A stretch of 64,000 bases of DNA, from contig NZ_OEST01000003.1 in assembly GCF_900241005.1 (NCBI RefSeq), positions 186,001 to 250,000 on the forward strand, read 5' to 3'. The translations under genes and the position numbers were made by a program. The stretch is from Bacteroides cutis (lineage in GTDB: Bacteria > Bacteroidota > Bacteroidia > Bacteroidales > Bacteroidaceae). Under the pieces are notes generated by a model. It was not told the DNA's origin and searched no databases. It saw only the letters and a program-made list of their open reading frames with translations. Positions 1 through 9,736 of this stretch are shown one piece after another (position 1 is the first letter of the stretch; every line of letters begins with the position of its first letter).

Positions 1-596
1 TGATCATTGTACTGGCTACCCCACCACGGAAATTCACCGTAATAGGTAGATCCACACCATTTTCCCGTTTTGTTGTTTAGCCAAAAAGCACCATTTCCGG
101 CATGTCCGGCAGAAAGAATGGCAGCATCACGAAAAGGAGCTACGGAATATACCAGAGCTGCGTTTCTTGTCGCTATTTTCAGCTCATCGGTTACAGTAGA
201 GGTCAATAACTGTGAAGGAGAGGAGTTCTCATCGGTGTAGTTACCCATAAATTCAGGATCATCTACACAATTCTTGGGACGTAAAGTTTTGGAATCGAGC
301 CAATGTTTAGCTATGATTCCATTCATTGATGGTGTGGTACCAGTATAAATAGTAGCAATTGCTGAAGCACGATCGATTCCGGAGAAAGGAAATTTTACCT
401 GACGGAACACTTTACCTTCACGTATTAATCTCTTAAACCCTTTTTCTCCGTAAAGGGACGAGAACGCCTCCATATAATCGGTGCGTAACTGGTCGATGGT
501 TAGAGTTACCACCAATTTAGGAACAACAGGTAACGGTTGGGCTTGCAAACCGCTGAATGTTAATGCGAGTATAGAGGTTATCAGTCCTTTTTTCAT
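1..596 (-). CDS. Alkaline phosphatase family protein, C-terminus cut by window edge
   Basis: The N-terminal ~198 residues are present and the rest runs off the left edge. They begin with a signal peptide (MKKGLITSILALTFSGLQAQ), followed by the LVVTLTIDQLRTDYME segment. This holds the metal-binding Asp that opens type I phosphodiesterase/nucleotide pyrophosphatase and PafA-like alkaline phosphatase domains. The downstream FSGIDRASAIATIYTGTTPSMNG stretch contains the expected nucleophile Thr region (GTTPS). The protein is probably a periplasmic phosphomonoesterase that scavenges phosphate from organic esters. The family assignment is firm, but substrate cannot be judged from this part. It is transcribed in the same direction as the Lnb-like gene upstream, 18 bp away. 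Confidence 0.85.
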   Translation of the reverse strand, partial: MKKGLITSILALTFSGLQAQPLPVVPKLVVTLTIDQLRTDYMEAFSSLYGEKGFKRLIREGKVFRQVKFPFSGIDRASAIATIYTGTTPSMNGIIAKHWLDSKTLRPKNCVDDPEFMGNYTDENSSPSQLLTSTVTDELKIATRNAALVYSVAPFRDAAILSAGHAGNGAFWLNNKTGKWCGSTYYGEFPWWGSQYND

Positions 597-614
597 CGAA
601 ATATCCAAATAAAA

Positions 615-1847
615 CTATTTTTCATTTTTTTTAGAGGAACGAGAGGTGAGAATTAAGTTGTTTCCTGAACGTATCAGCAAACAAAGTGCCAAAGGTAATA
701 TTGCTATTGGAAATTTTTGTGGTATTATTGCCCAAAGCAGTATAAAAAGTGTTAAAACTATAAGGTTGGCTTGCATATACCAACTTCTTTGTCTTTTTCT
801 TATTTTATTTATTATCCATGGTAAACAAAATAAATGCAATGGATGAAAGACGAATAGCAGATAATTGGGGCTGACTGCCGGATGTTGTGAAAGGAAAGTG
901 AGGAATGCAAGAATACATCCTGCTATTCCAGCAGAAAAAAAGAGTATGAGGTCAATACCCCATAAAGTTCTCTGCTGACGAAGACCATAAATAGTAGCAA
1001 CTGTAACTATGATGAATAACAATAGTGCCGATTGCATTGGCGTGATACCTCCCGATTGGAAATCAATAGCATTTTTCCCCGTTACCACAATTTTTTCTTC
1101 AGAAGAGACTAGTGGGCGTATCTGTCCTTTTTTGTCTATAATCCGGGCTGTATTGAAATATTCTTGCAAATAGAATGGTACAAACATCATCAACTTACGA
1201 TTGATTGGTTTGTCGGCCTGGCTACCCATGCACATGTCCATTCCGAAACGCGACCATAAATGCCCTTCGCTATATTTATGTAGTAAATCTCGAAAAGTGA
1301 CTCCTGTATCATTATCGGTCATATTGTCAGCATATTGTAAAACACCATCAATGGCTTTTTCTATCTGATCGCGTGGACGGGTCGCACAATTATCGTAAAA
1401 GAAGTTGTAGCGATAAACACGGTTTTCTGGACGGTAGTTCTCTTCCAGCAAAGAGATCAACTTCTCTTTTTCCCGAGGAGTGAGGTTCAGTACCTGCTGC
1501 CATACGTCACGTCCCTGTGAGTTATATTCACGGGTAAAGTGATTATAGTCGGTCACTCCAAGCTGGTAATCCGTATTTCCTAAAGCAAAGCGGAGAATGA
1601 AATGAGGAGCGTCGAAGTTAAATATTCCATAATTGAAGATAACGTCAATGTCCCGCGTGTAATTTTCATATCGAATAGCGGTATGTCCGAAAAGAAAATA
1701 AATTTCCCCCCCTGGAGCACATGTCAGCAAACTGATACGGGTAGAATCGGGCGTATCTATCTCTTGAATACCTGTCTGAGTAACACTTACAGAAGAACAG
1801 GTTAGGAAGGCGAACAGGTATATGATAAAAATTAAATGCTGTTTCAT
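615..1847 (-). CDS. lnb: Lnb-type lipoprotein N-acyltransferase (DUF4105 domain plus five TM helices)
   Basis: This 410-residue protein has an N-terminal signal or anchor, a periplasmic DUF4105 (Lnb N-terminal) domain over about residues 35-250, and five hydrophobic helices from about residue 268 to the end. The FGHTAIRY motif (His55) and NCATRPRD motif (Cys154) look like the His/Cys pair of a papain/NlpC-like fold. Family knowledge: Lnb proteins transfer an acyl chain onto the N-terminal Cys of lipoproteins in bacteria lacking Lnt. That fits a Bacteroidetes cell rich in lipoproteins. The acyltransferase role is inferred from family and architecture. Its start lies only 5 nt from a TAAGTTTG -7 box, so the message may be leaderless. 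Confidence 0.75.
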   Translation of the reverse strand: MKQHLIFIIYLFAFLTCSSVSVTQTGIQEIDTPDSTRISLLTCAPGGEIYFLFGHTAIRYENYTRDIDVIFNYGIFNFDAPHFILRFALGNTDYQLGVTDYNHFTREYNSQGRDVWQQVLNLTPREKEKLISLLEENYRPENRVYRYNFFYDNCATRPRDQIEKAIDGVLQYADNMTDNDTGVTFRDLLHKYSEGHLWSRFGMDMCMGSQADKPINRKLMMFVPFYLQEYFNTARIIDKKGQIRPLVSSEEKIVVTGKNAIDFQSGGITPMQSALLLFIIVTVATIYGLRQQRTLWGIDLILFFSAGIAGCILAFLTFLSQHPAVSPNYLLFVFHPLHLFCLPWIINKIRKRQRSWYMQANLIVLTLFILLWAIIPQKFPIAILPLALCLLIRSGNNLILTSRSSKKNEK

Positions 1848-1852
1848 GGCTG

Positions 1853-1860
1853 CAAACTTA
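1853..1860 (-). promoter_or_regulatory. -7 box for the Lnb-like gene
   Basis: TAAGTTTG on the minus strand fits the Bacteroides TAnnTTTG consensus. Only five bases (CAGCC) separate it from the ATG at 1847, so transcription would start at or next to the start codon. Confidence 0.5.
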
Positions 1861-2122
1861 TGGAAAATCTCTGGAATAGCAAGAATTTATTCATCTTAAA
1901 AGTTTTCTGTTATTGTTATTTTGAGACACTTGAGTCTGTCGAATGGGTAATCTGATTAAATCTGATGATACTAATATACAATTATAGAAATTGTTTTGTC
2001 TTATAATGAATTTTGAAATATGATTTTTTATTTTTTGTAAATGTGAAGGTTTTAAATATAGTCATTGCAGAGTCTTTGTAGAAAGTTAGATAGAAAATAG
2101 CTCCTTTATTATAATAAAACAC
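1861..2122. other. Divergent AT-rich intergenic region, no gene seen
   Basis: This stretch between the Lnb-like gene and coaX is AT-rich and has stops in all frames. It contains no tRNA-like structure and no clear terminator. Only upstream promoter sequence for the two divergent genes is expected here. Confidence 0.6.
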
Positions 2123-2130
2123 TACCTTTG
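2123..2130 (+). promoter_or_regulatory. -7 box for coaX
   Basis: TACCTTTG matches TAnnTTTG and ends 25 nt before the GTG start of coaX, giving a leader of about 20 nt. This supports the GTG as the true start. Confidence 0.6.
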
Positions 2131-2155
2131 TCCCCTCAAAGATAAAAATAAGACA

Positions 2156-2887
2156 GTGAATCTCATTATTGATATAGGAAATACGGTGGCTAAGATTGCG
2201 GCGTTCAATGGAAATACATTGCAGGAAGTGATATATGATTCTAATAAAACGTTAGAAAAGTTATCCGCTTTTTGTTGTAAATATATATTTGAAAGAGCGA
2301 TTGTGGCTACCGTCATAGATCTTGGCAAACAAGCTTTGATACAATTGGAATTATTGTCTGTTCCAGTACTTTGGTTAGATGAAAAAACGTCGCTTCCGAT
2401 AGAAAACCTTTATGAAACTCCACTGACGCTGGGCTATGACCGTATAGCTGCTGTTGTGGGAGCGAATGAACAATTTCCCGATAAAAATATTCTGGTGATT
2501 GACGCCGGTACTTGTATTACATACGAGTTTATTGATGCTACTGGTCGTTATCATGGAGGAAATATCTCTCCGGGCATGCAGATGCGTTTCAGGGCCTTGC
2601 ATCAGTTTACAGGAAGGCTTCCGCTGGTATCAGCTGAGGGGGAACGGGTATCAATAGGTAAGAATACTGATACGGCTATTCGCGAAGGGGTATTGAAAGG
2701 TATTGAACATGAAATTTCAGGTTACATTATGGCTATGAAGCATAAATATGCTGAAGTTTTGGTTTTTTTAACGGGCGGTGATGATTTTTCTTTTGATACA
2801 AACTTAAAAAGTATCATCTTTGCAGACAGATTTTTAGTGTTGAAAGGATTAAATAGAATTTTAAACTATAATAATGATAGGATATAG
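2156..2887 (+). CDS. coaX: Type III pantothenate kinase
   Basis: This enzyme phosphorylates pantothenate to 4'-phosphopantothenate, the first step of CoA synthesis, in the cytoplasm. At 243 residues it has the normal CoaX length. Visible motifs are the N-terminal DIGNT phosphate-binding loop (residues 5-9), [16 protein letters not shown] with its catalytic Asp, and GGNISPGM. This is the ASKHA fold without a P-loop, as expected for class III. The start is GTG, chosen because DIGNT must sit near the N-terminus and the promoter ends just upstream. Its last 14 bases overlap the next gene, so coaX probably leads the envelope operon that follows. Confidence 0.93.
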   Translation: MNLIIDIGNTVAKIAAFNGNTLQEVIYDSNKTLEKLSAFCCKYIFERAIVATVIDLGKQALIQLELLSVPVLWLDEKTSLPIENLYETPLTLGYDRIAAVVGANEQFPDKNILVIDAGTCITYEFIDATGRYHGGNISPGMQMRFRALHQFTGRLPLVSAEGERVSIGKNTDTAIREGVLKGIEHEISGYIMAMKHKYAEVLVFLTGGDDFSFDTNLKSIIFADRFLVLKGLNRILNYNNDRI

Positions 2888-4136
2888 ACAAACACTCTTG
2901 GTGTTCTTGCTAATAATAGTGTCCGGAGCGATCTTCGCTCAAAATAATACAAACTCTCCTTATACACGATATGGATATGGACAGTTAGCAGACCAAGGTT
3001 CAGGTAATAGCAAGGCCATGGGTGGTATTGCATACGGGTTGCGAGATAAATTTCAGACTAATTTCGTGAATCCGGCTTCCTATACGGCGATTGATTCACT
3101 TACATTTATTTTCGACGGAGGTATCTCATTGCAAAATACTAATTTTAGCGATGGGAAAGTGAAGAAAAACGCCAAAAATTCCAGTTTCGACTATATTACT
3201 ATGCAATTCCGTTTGGGTAAATGGGCTGCTATGAGTTTAGGGTTATTACCATATTCGAATGTGGGTTATAGTTTGGGGGAATATCGTGAGAATTCAAAAG
3301 TGGAGACTAGTTCGAATACAGTGACATATTCTGGCGAAGGTGGTTTGCATCAACTTTATTTAGGGGCAGGTTTTAAAATATTTAAAAATCTTTCCGTAGG
3401 TGCGAATATTTCGTATCTTTGGGGAGATGTAACACGAACTTTGGCGGAACAATTTCCGTCTAATTCATCAATTATGCCACTGACAACAGTATCTAATGTG
3501 GCAATAAAGAGTTATAAACTAGATCTTGGTGCACAGTATACACATCAGTTTGGCAAAAAAAATGAAATAACGGTGGGAGCAGTTTTTACACCGGGACATG
3601 ACTTGAGTAATAATACATATTTTCAAGACCAATTGGGTAACTCCAATACGGGGTCTACTATAACAGTAAGAGATACAACTGTGATTTGTGGAACACCCAT
3701 GACACTTGGAGTTGGTCTTACGTATACGTACGACAATCGATTGACGGTAGGTGCTGATTTTATGTATCAGAATTGGGGATCGGTGACTTATATGAATGAA
3801 GATGATGCTTTCTGTAATCGTACGAAAATATCCGTAGGTGCGGAATTTCTTCCAAATCCGTTGGGGAGAAGTTATTTTGCTCATGTGAAATATCGTTTGG
3901 GAGCTTATTATTCTCAACCTTATTATAAAATAAAAGGAGAACGTGCAGCTAACGAATATGGTCTTACTGCCGGTTTTGGACTACCTATTCCGCGTACACG
4001 TTCTGTGTTGAGTCTTTCGGCACAATACGTAAGAACAGAAGGGACGAACGCGACTTTTGTGAATGAAAATACATTGCGTATCTGCATTGGAGTGACTTTT
4101 AATGAACGTTGGTTCTTTAAACGTAGAGTTGATTAA
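2874..4136 (+). CDS. Putative outer-membrane beta-barrel protein
   Basis: This 420-residue protein opens with a signal peptide ([23 protein letters not shown]). It then has [11 protein letters not shown] and a long series of alternating amphipathic strands with many aromatic girdle residues. It ends with a WFFKRRVD tail. The overall look is that of FadL/OmpP1-like barrels found throughout Bacteroidetes. The substrate is unknown, and I do not see a diagnostic FadL N-terminal hatch. It overlaps coaX by 14 bp and is followed after 38 bp by a TPR protein. The order coaX-barrel-TPR-lptC-CorC-PPIase looks like an envelope-assembly operon, though that role is inferred from context. Confidence 0.7.
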   Translation: MIGYRQTLLVFLLIIVSGAIFAQNNTNSPYTRYGYGQLADQGSGNSKAMGGIAYGLRDKFQTNFVNPASYTAIDSLTFIFDGGISLQNTNFSDGKVKKNAKNSSFDYITMQFRLGKWAAMSLGLLPYSNVGYSLGEYRENSKVETSSNTVTYSGEGGLHQLYLGAGFKIFKNLSVGANISYLWGDVTRTLAEQFPSNSSIMPLTTVSNVAIKSYKLDLGAQYTHQFGKKNEITVGAVFTPGHDLSNNTYFQDQLGNSNTGSTITVRDTTVICGTPMTLGVGLTYTYDNRLTVGADFMYQNWGSVTYMNEDDAFCNRTKISVGAEFLPNPLGRSYFAHVKYRLGAYYSQPYYKIKGERAANEYGLTAGFGLPIPRTRSVLSLSAQYVRTEGTNATFVNENTLRICIGVTFNERWFFKRRVD

Positions 4137-4174
4137 TGGTGAATAGACAATATAACAACTAAAATTTAGATACA

Positions 4175-5497
4175 ATGAAAATTAAAACGCTTGTAGCTAT
4201 TTTACTCCTTTCGGGTGGAGTAAACAGCGCTTTCGCACAAAATGATTGTAATGCAAACAGTAGTATTTCTCATGAGGCGGTGAAAGCCGGTAATTTTAAA
4301 GATGCATATGCTCCTTGTATGGCTGTGCTGAAAGATTGTCCAACATTGAGATATTATACTTTTACTGATGCTCAAAAGATTTTAGTAGGTTTTCTGAATC
4401 AGATTAAAGATAGAAATTCTGCTGATTACAAGAAATACTTTGATGAATTGATGAATGTATATGATTTGAGAATGAAATACATTCCTGAATTTATTCAGAA
4501 AGGTATGAAAGGCGTACCGAGTGTTGCAGATGCTTTGGGCGCAAAAGCGGTAGACTATATTCAATATGCCCCGCAACCAGATTTGGATCAAGCTTATCAA
4601 TGGTTAAAAGAATCAATAGAAGCTGAGAAGGCTGGTTCTAAAGGTGCTGTACTTCACTACTTTTTGGATGTTTCTATGCAAAAAGTAAAAGCTGATAATA
4701 ATTTCACCGATCAGTTCTTCCAGGATTATATTAATGCTTCTCAATATGCTGATGAGGCTATTGCAGCAGAAACTAAACCTGCTACAAAAGCTAATTTGCA
4801 GGCAATTAAGGATAATTTGGTAGCAATGTTTATTAATAGTGGTGTTGCCGATTGCGAATCATTACAGAATATTTATGGGCCGAAAGTAGAAGCTAATAAA
4901 ACTGATTCTGCTTTTTTGAAGAAAACCATTGCTATTTTAAAGATGCAAAAGTGTAATGATAGTGAAGTTTACTTCAAGGCTTCTGAATATTTGTATGCTG
5001 TGAATCCGACTGCTGACGCAGCTGTTGGTGTAGCATATATGTACTATAAGAAAAATGATTTTGATAATGCTGTGAAGTTTTTTGATGAGGCTCTGAATAT
5101 GGAAACTGACAGCAAAAAGAAAGCAGAAATGGCATATGCTACTGCTGCAGCTTTATGGCAGGCCAAGAAGTTGTCTCAGGCAAGGACATATGCTCAAAAA
5201 GCTATTAACTTTAATGAAAGTTATGGTGAACCCTATATTTTGCTGGCGCAAATGTATGGAGCTAATCCTAATTGGAGTGACGAACCTGCATTAAATAAGT
5301 GTACGTATTTTGTGGTTATTGACAAGTTGCAACGTGCTAAAGCCGTTGATCCGAGTGTGACGGATAAAGTAAACGAATTAATATCAACGTATGCACGTCA
5401 TACTCCGCAAGCTAAAGACCTCTTTATGTTAGGTTATAAAGCCGGTGATCGTATCACTATTGGCGGTTGGATAGGTGAGTCTACAACCATTCGATAG
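4175..5497 (+). CDS. Periplasmic tetratricopeptide-repeat protein
   Basis: The protein has 440 residues, with signal peptide MKIKTLVAILLLSGGVNSAFAQ. An alpha-helical repeat array follows. TPR-like units are clearest near residues 280-370, including YYKKNDFDNAVKFFDEAL and ALWQAKKLSQARTYAQKA. No catalytic motif is seen. The family is generally a protein-interaction scaffold. Here it sits between an outer-membrane barrel and lptC, so a role in outer-membrane assembly or stability is plausible but inferred. It is separated from lptC by 5 bp, so the two are almost surely co-transcribed. Confidence 0.75.
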   Translation: MKIKTLVAILLLSGGVNSAFAQNDCNANSSISHEAVKAGNFKDAYAPCMAVLKDCPTLRYYTFTDAQKILVGFLNQIKDRNSADYKKYFDELMNVYDLRMKYIPEFIQKGMKGVPSVADALGAKAVDYIQYAPQPDLDQAYQWLKESIEAEKAGSKGAVLHYFLDVSMQKVKADNNFTDQFFQDYINASQYADEAIAAETKPATKANLQAIKDNLVAMFINSGVADCESLQNIYGPKVEANKTDSAFLKKTIAILKMQKCNDSEVYFKASEYLYAVNPTADAAVGVAYMYYKKNDFDNAVKFFDEALNMETDSKKKAEMAYATAAALWQAKKLSQARTYAQKAINFNESYGEPYILLAQMYGANPNWSDEPALNKCTYFVVIDKLQRAKAVDPSVTDKVNELISTYARHTPQAKDLFMLGYKAGDRITIGGWIGESTTIR

Positions 5498-5502
5498 AGA
5501 AT

Positions 5503-6132
5503 ATGTTGTTACAACTCGATAACGTTGTCAATCTTAAAAATATGAGCATAACCATTGTCCTTACGGCAATGGTTATGTTTCTTTTATTTTCTTCCTGTTC
5601 GGGAGGAAAAAAAGACTTGGGTGCTGCGATTACTGAACGTGATTCATTACCTGTAATGGATACTCGGGGGGTGACGACATTGGTTTCAGACTCGGGAGTT
5701 ACCCGTTACAGGGTTAATACGGAAGAATGGTTGATTTTTGATCGTAAATCACCTTCTTATTGGGCATTTGAAAAAGGAATATACCTAGAGAAATTTGATT
5801 CTTTGTTTCAAGTGGAAGCCAGTATAAAAGCTGACACTGCTTATCATTATGATAAGGAACGGCTATGGAAGTTGATGGGAAATGTTCACATCCAGAATTT
5901 GAAAGGTGAGAAATTCGATACGGAACTACTATATTGGGATCAGAATAAACATAAGGTATATTCTGATAAAAGGGTACGTATTGAACAACCTGATCAGGTT
6001 ATTTATGCCATAGGTTTTGAATCGGATGAGCAGTTGAATAAATATCGCTTTTTTAAGACGGAGGGTATCTTTTATGTAGATGAGGAAAATACAGCTCCAA
6101 TGGATACTTTGCAGAACGATAGCATCAAATAG
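5503..6132 (+). CDS. lptC: LPS-export periplasmic protein LptC
   Basis: The product is 209 residues with an LptC/OstA-like beta-jellyroll. It would connect the inner-membrane LptBFG extractor to the periplasmic LPS bridge. The N-terminus carries a hydrophobic segment followed by LLFSSC, a lipobox, so this LptC appears to be a lipoprotein. The C-terminal part has the typical WKLMGNVHIQNLKGEKFDTE and IYAIGFESDEQLNKYRFFKTEG signatures. An alternative start at 5542 (MSITIVL) would give a shorter signal peptide. The first ATG retains the only Lys of the N-region. The hemolysin/CorC gene follows after 4 bp. Confidence 0.85.
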   Translation: MLLQLDNVVNLKNMSITIVLTAMVMFLLFSSCSGGKKDLGAAITERDSLPVMDTRGVTTLVSDSGVTRYRVNTEEWLIFDRKSPSYWAFEKGIYLEKFDSLFQVEASIKADTAYHYDKERLWKLMGNVHIQNLKGEKFDTELLYWDQNKHKVYSDKRVRIEQPDQVIYAIGFESDEQLNKYRFFKTEGIFYVDEENTAPMDTLQNDSIK

Positions 6133-6136
6133 CAGA

Positions 6137-7393
6137 ATGGATACGATTATTTACTTGTTGATGACGATGGCTTTTTCCGCTTTCTTTTCTGGAATGGAGA
6201 TTGCTTTTGTTTCTGTTGATAAACTACGTTTTGAGATGGAACGGAAACCGGGGGTTATTTCAAATATTCTGGTTTGTTTTTTTCGCAATCCGAACAATTT
6301 TATTTCTACTATGTTGGTGGGAAATAATATTGCATTGGTCATTTATGGTATTTTGATGGCACAGATAATTGAAGTTAATCTTTTGGCAGGAGTTATCTCA
6401 AATCATTTTGTGCTTGTACTGGTGCAGACTATTATTTCTACGTTTATTATTTTGGTAACAGGAGAGTTTCTGCCCAAGACTTTGTTTAAAATCAATCCCA
6501 ATTTAATGTTGAGGGTTTGTGCTATACCTTTATTTATTTGTTATGTCATTCTGTTTCCCATATCGAAGTTTGCTTCGGGTATTTCTTATCTTTTCCTGCG
6601 GCTGCTGGGTATGAAGATAAACAAGGAAGCGTCTGCTAAGGCTTTTGGTAAAGTTGATTTGGACTATTTTGTTCAAACGGGTATTGAGAATGCCGCTAAT
6701 GAGGAAGAATTGGATGCGGAGGTGAAAATCTTTCAGAATGCTCTCGATTTCTCCAATGTTAAGATACGCGATTGTATTGTGCCTCGTACAGAAGTGGTGG
6801 CAGTGGATGTTACGGTTTCGCTGGAAGACTTGAAAAGCTTGTTTGTGGAGTCGGGTATTTCTAAGATTATTGTTTATGATGGAAACATAGATAATGTAAT
6901 AGGTTATATTCATTCCTCTGAAATGTTTCGCAATCCGGTAGATTGGCGGAATAATGTCAAGGAAGTTCCTATTGTACCCGAAACGATGGCGGCACATAAG
7001 TTGATGAAACTTTTTATGCAGCAGAAAAAGACAATTGCAGTTGTAGTTGATGAATTTGGGGGGACATCTGGTATCGTCTCTTTGGAAGATTTGGTGGAAG
7101 AAATTTTTGGAGATATTGAAGATGAACATGATAACACGTCGTATGTTTGTAAACAGATTGGTGAACACGAATATGTACTTTCAGCACGTCTGGAAATAGA
7201 AAAAGTGAACGAGACTTTTGGATTGGAATTACCGGAGTCAGATGAATATCTGACAGTAAGTGGATTAATTTTGAATCGTTATCAGAGTTTTCCAAAATTG
7301 CATGAGGTAGTTGTGGTAGACCAATATCAGTTCAAAATAATCAAAGTAACAGCAACAAAAATAGAGTTGGTGCGGTTGAAAGTCGTTGAATAA
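6137..7393 (+). CDS. CNNM/CorC family (HlyC/CorC) membrane protein with CBS pair
   Basis: The start at 6137 (MDTIIYLLMTM) is chosen over one 57 bp upstream, because the upstream one overlaps lptC and adds non-membrane sequence. It gives 418 residues: a DUF21/CNNM transmembrane domain (about 1-175, with FFSGMEIAFVS), a CBS pair (about 190-320, with VPRTEVVAVDV and VVVDEFGGTSGIVSLEDL), and a C-terminal CorC/HlyC domain. Family members affect divalent cation (Mg/Co) export, and the Bacteroidetes version is related to GldE. The transported ion is not shown by the sequence. It is the penultimate gene of the coaX-lptC run. Confidence 0.85.
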   Translation: MDTIIYLLMTMAFSAFFSGMEIAFVSVDKLRFEMERKPGVISNILVCFFRNPNNFISTMLVGNNIALVIYGILMAQIIEVNLLAGVISNHFVLVLVQTIISTFIILVTGEFLPKTLFKINPNLMLRVCAIPLFICYVILFPISKFASGISYLFLRLLGMKINKEASAKAFGKVDLDYFVQTGIENAANEEELDAEVKIFQNALDFSNVKIRDCIVPRTEVVAVDVTVSLEDLKSLFVESGISKIIVYDGNIDNVIGYIHSSEMFRNPVDWRNNVKEVPIVPETMAAHKLMKLFMQQKKTIAVVVDEFGGTSGIVSLEDLVEEIFGDIEDEHDNTSYVCKQIGEHEYVLSARLEIEKVNETFGLELPESDEYLTVSGLILNRYQSFPKLHEVVVVDQYQFKIIKVTATKIELVRLKVVE

Positions 7394-7448
7394 TCTCGTT
7401 TAGGTATAAATTTTTAGAGAATAAATAGATGCGTATTAGCATTTTTTG

Positions 7449-7456
7449 TATCTTCG
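7449..7456 (+). promoter_or_regulatory. Weak -7 box for the PpiD-like gene
   Basis: TATCTTCG differs from TATCTTTG at one base and lies 59 nt before the ATG. The 122-bp gap after the CorC gene suggests a separate start here in addition to read-through. Confidence 0.35.
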
Positions 7457-7515
7457 TGCGCTAAAATGAACATGAATGGAAAATAATAATAAACAAATAA
7501 ATCATATTAACTAAA

Positions 7516-9654
7516 ATGGCAACATTACAAAACATTCGGTCTAAAGGGCCTTTATTGGTGATTGTTATTGGTTTGGCGCTGTTTGCCTTCATCGCGGGAG
7601 ACGCGTGGAAAGTACTTCAGCCACATCAATCACAAGATGTAGGTGAAGTGAACGGGGAAACAATTTCCGCTCAGGATTTCCAGGCGTTGGTAGAAGAATA
7701 TACGGAAGTCGTAAAATTCTCCAGCGGTTTGAACGCATTGAGTGATGAACAGACTAACCAAATCAAAGATGAAGTATGGAGATCATACGTTAACAATAAA
7801 TTGATTGAGAACGAGGCTGAAAAGTTGGGCCTAACTGTTTCTAAGGCAGAAATTCAAGCTATTATTGATGCAGGTATACATCCGATGTTGCAGCAGACTC
7901 CGTTCCGTAACCCGCAGACTGGAGCTTTTGATAAGGATATGTTAAAGAAGTTTTTGGTGGATTATTCTAAGATGAATCAGGCTCAGATGCCTGCTCAATA
8001 TGCAGAATATTATAACTCTATGTATAAGTTCTGGTCTTTCATCGAAAAATCACTTGTGCAGGCCCGTTTGCAGGAAAAATATCAAGCATTGGTTATTAAG
8101 TCATTGTTCTCAAATCCGGTTGAAGCACAAGATGCATTCGATGCAAGGGTAGATCAATCCGATTTATTGTTGGCTGCTATTCCTTATTCTTCTATTGTAG
8201 ATTCTACAATTGTTATTAAGGAAGCGGACTTGAAAGAGGCATACGATAAGAAAAAAGAACAATTCAGACAATATGTGGAAACTCGTAATATTAAATTTAT
8301 TGATGTACAAGTAACAGCAAGCCCTGAGGATAAGGCTGCTATTCAGGAAGAAGTAGAGGAATATACAACTCAGATGAGTAGTAATAATGAAGATTATACT
8401 ACTTTTATTCGTTCAACTGGATCTGTTACTCCGTATGTTGATTTGTTCTATACAACAAAATCTTTGCCTGCTGATGTGGTTGCACGTTTGGATTCTGTGA
8501 CGGTAGGCGGTGTGTTTGGTCCCTACTACAATGTATCCGACAATACTATCAACTCTTTCAAAAAGTTGGCTTTTGCTGCTTTGGCAGACTCTATCGAATA
8601 TCGTCAAATTCAGGTTGTAGCTGATAATGCTGACAAAACTAAAGCTTTGGCAGATTCTATTTTTGGTGCTATCAAGGATGGTGCAAGCTTTGCAGAAGTT
8701 GCTAAAAAATACGGTCAAACCGGCGAACCTGCCTGGATTTCTTCTGCTAATTATGAGGGTGCGCAGATTGATGGTGACAATTTGAAATATGTGAAGACTA
8801 TTACAAGTTTGGCTCAGAATGAGTTGGTTAATCTAGCTTTAGGGCAAGCAAATGTTATCTTGCAGGTTACTAACAAGAAAGCTGTTAAGGATAAATATAA
8901 AGTGGCTGTTATCAAACGTCCGGTTGAATTTAGTAAGGAGACTTATAATAAGGCGTATAATGATTTTAGCCAGTTTATTGCTGTCAATAATACATTGGAT
9001 AAGATGAGTGCTAATGCGGAAGATGCAGGTTATAAATTATTGGATAGAACTGATCTTTATAGTTCAGAACATGGCATTGGTGGTGTGAAGGGTACAAAAG
9101 ATGCTTTGAAATGGGCGTTCTCTGCTAAAATAGGTGAAATTTCAGGTCTGTACGAATGTGGCGAAAGTGATCATATGATGGTAGTAGGTGTTGCAAATAT
9201 TGTTCCAGAAGGTTATCGTCCGTTGGCTTTAGTAAAAGACCAGTTGAGAAATGAGATTCTTCGTGATAAGAAAGCTGAAATAATTATGGCTGATATGAAG
9301 GCTGTAGGTGCTGTTTCATTTGATCAATATAAAAATATGGCTAATGCAGTTAGTGATTCTGTAAAACACGTTACTTTCGCAGCTCCGGCATATGTCCCGG
9401 TATTGCGTAGTAGTGAGCCTTTAGTAGGTGCTTATGCGTCTATTGCAGAATTAAATAAACTGAGCGCTCCTATCAAGGGTAATGGTGGTGTATTCGTTCT
9501 TCAACCATATGCAAAAGAGAAGTTGAATGAGACATTTAATCAGGAGACAGAAGAAAGTACTTTGGAAAGTATGCATGTACGTATGGCAAGTCAGTTTATT
9601 AACGACTTGTATCTGAATGCAGATGTGAAAGATAATCGTTATCTGTTCTTTTAA
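7516..9654 (+). CDS. SurA/PpiD-like peptidylprolyl isomerase, membrane-anchored
   Basis: This 712-residue protein has a short cytoplasmic N-terminus, one TM helix (about residues 12-30, LLVIVIGLALFAFIAG) and a SurA_N/PpiD N-terminal chaperone domain (VGEVNGETISAQDF onward). A parvulin-type rotamase domain lies around residues 350-460 (YRQIQVVADNADKTKALADS). The topology matches PpiD, which helps fold secreted and outer-membrane proteins leaving the Sec translocon. The Bacteroidetes form is longer than E. coli PpiD (623 residues). Its position at the end of an envelope operon fits this. A strong hairpin terminator follows directly. Confidence 0.85.
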   Translation: MATLQNIRSKGPLLVIVIGLALFAFIAGDAWKVLQPHQSQDVGEVNGETISAQDFQALVEEYTEVVKFSSGLNALSDEQTNQIKDEVWRSYVNNKLIENEAEKLGLTVSKAEIQAIIDAGIHPMLQQTPFRNPQTGAFDKDMLKKFLVDYSKMNQAQMPAQYAEYYNSMYKFWSFIEKSLVQARLQEKYQALVIKSLFSNPVEAQDAFDARVDQSDLLLAAIPYSSIVDSTIVIKEADLKEAYDKKKEQFRQYVETRNIKFIDVQVTASPEDKAAIQEEVEEYTTQMSSNNEDYTTFIRSTGSVTPYVDLFYTTKSLPADVVARLDSVTVGGVFGPYYNVSDNTINSFKKLAFAALADSIEYRQIQVVADNADKTKALADSIFGAIKDGASFAEVAKKYGQTGEPAWISSANYEGAQIDGDNLKYVKTITSLAQNELVNLALGQANVILQVTNKKAVKDKYKVAVIKRPVEFSKETYNKAYNDFSQFIAVNNTLDKMSANAEDAGYKLLDRTDLYSSEHGIGGVKGTKDALKWAFSAKIGEISGLYECGESDHMMVVGVANIVPEGYRPLALVKDQLRNEILRDKKAEIIMADMKAVGAVSFDQYKNMANAVSDSVKHVTFAAPAYVPVLRSSEPLVGAYASIAELNKLSAPIKGNGGVFVLQPYAKEKLNETFNQETEESTLESMHVRMASQFINDLYLNADVKDNRYLFF

Positions 9655-9681
9655 AAAGTGAGTTGAATAAAATAGCATAGT

Positions 9682-9716
9682 AAAAAGCCGTCCGAATACG
9701 TCGGACGGCTTTTTTA
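9682..9716 (+). terminator. Intrinsic terminator after the PpiD-like gene
   Basis: AAAAAGCCGTCCGA pairs perfectly with TCGGACGGCTTTTT across a 5-nt loop, followed by a T-rich tail. It closes the coaX-to-PPIase transcription unit. Confidence 0.9.
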
Positions 9717-9736
9717 TTATCAAAATACTGCATCGC

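Noticed and set aside
6080..6136. Longer start for the CNNM/CorC gene
   Set aside because: It would overlap lptC by 53 bp and add a non-hydrophobic extension; the ATG at 6137 opens the first TM helix.
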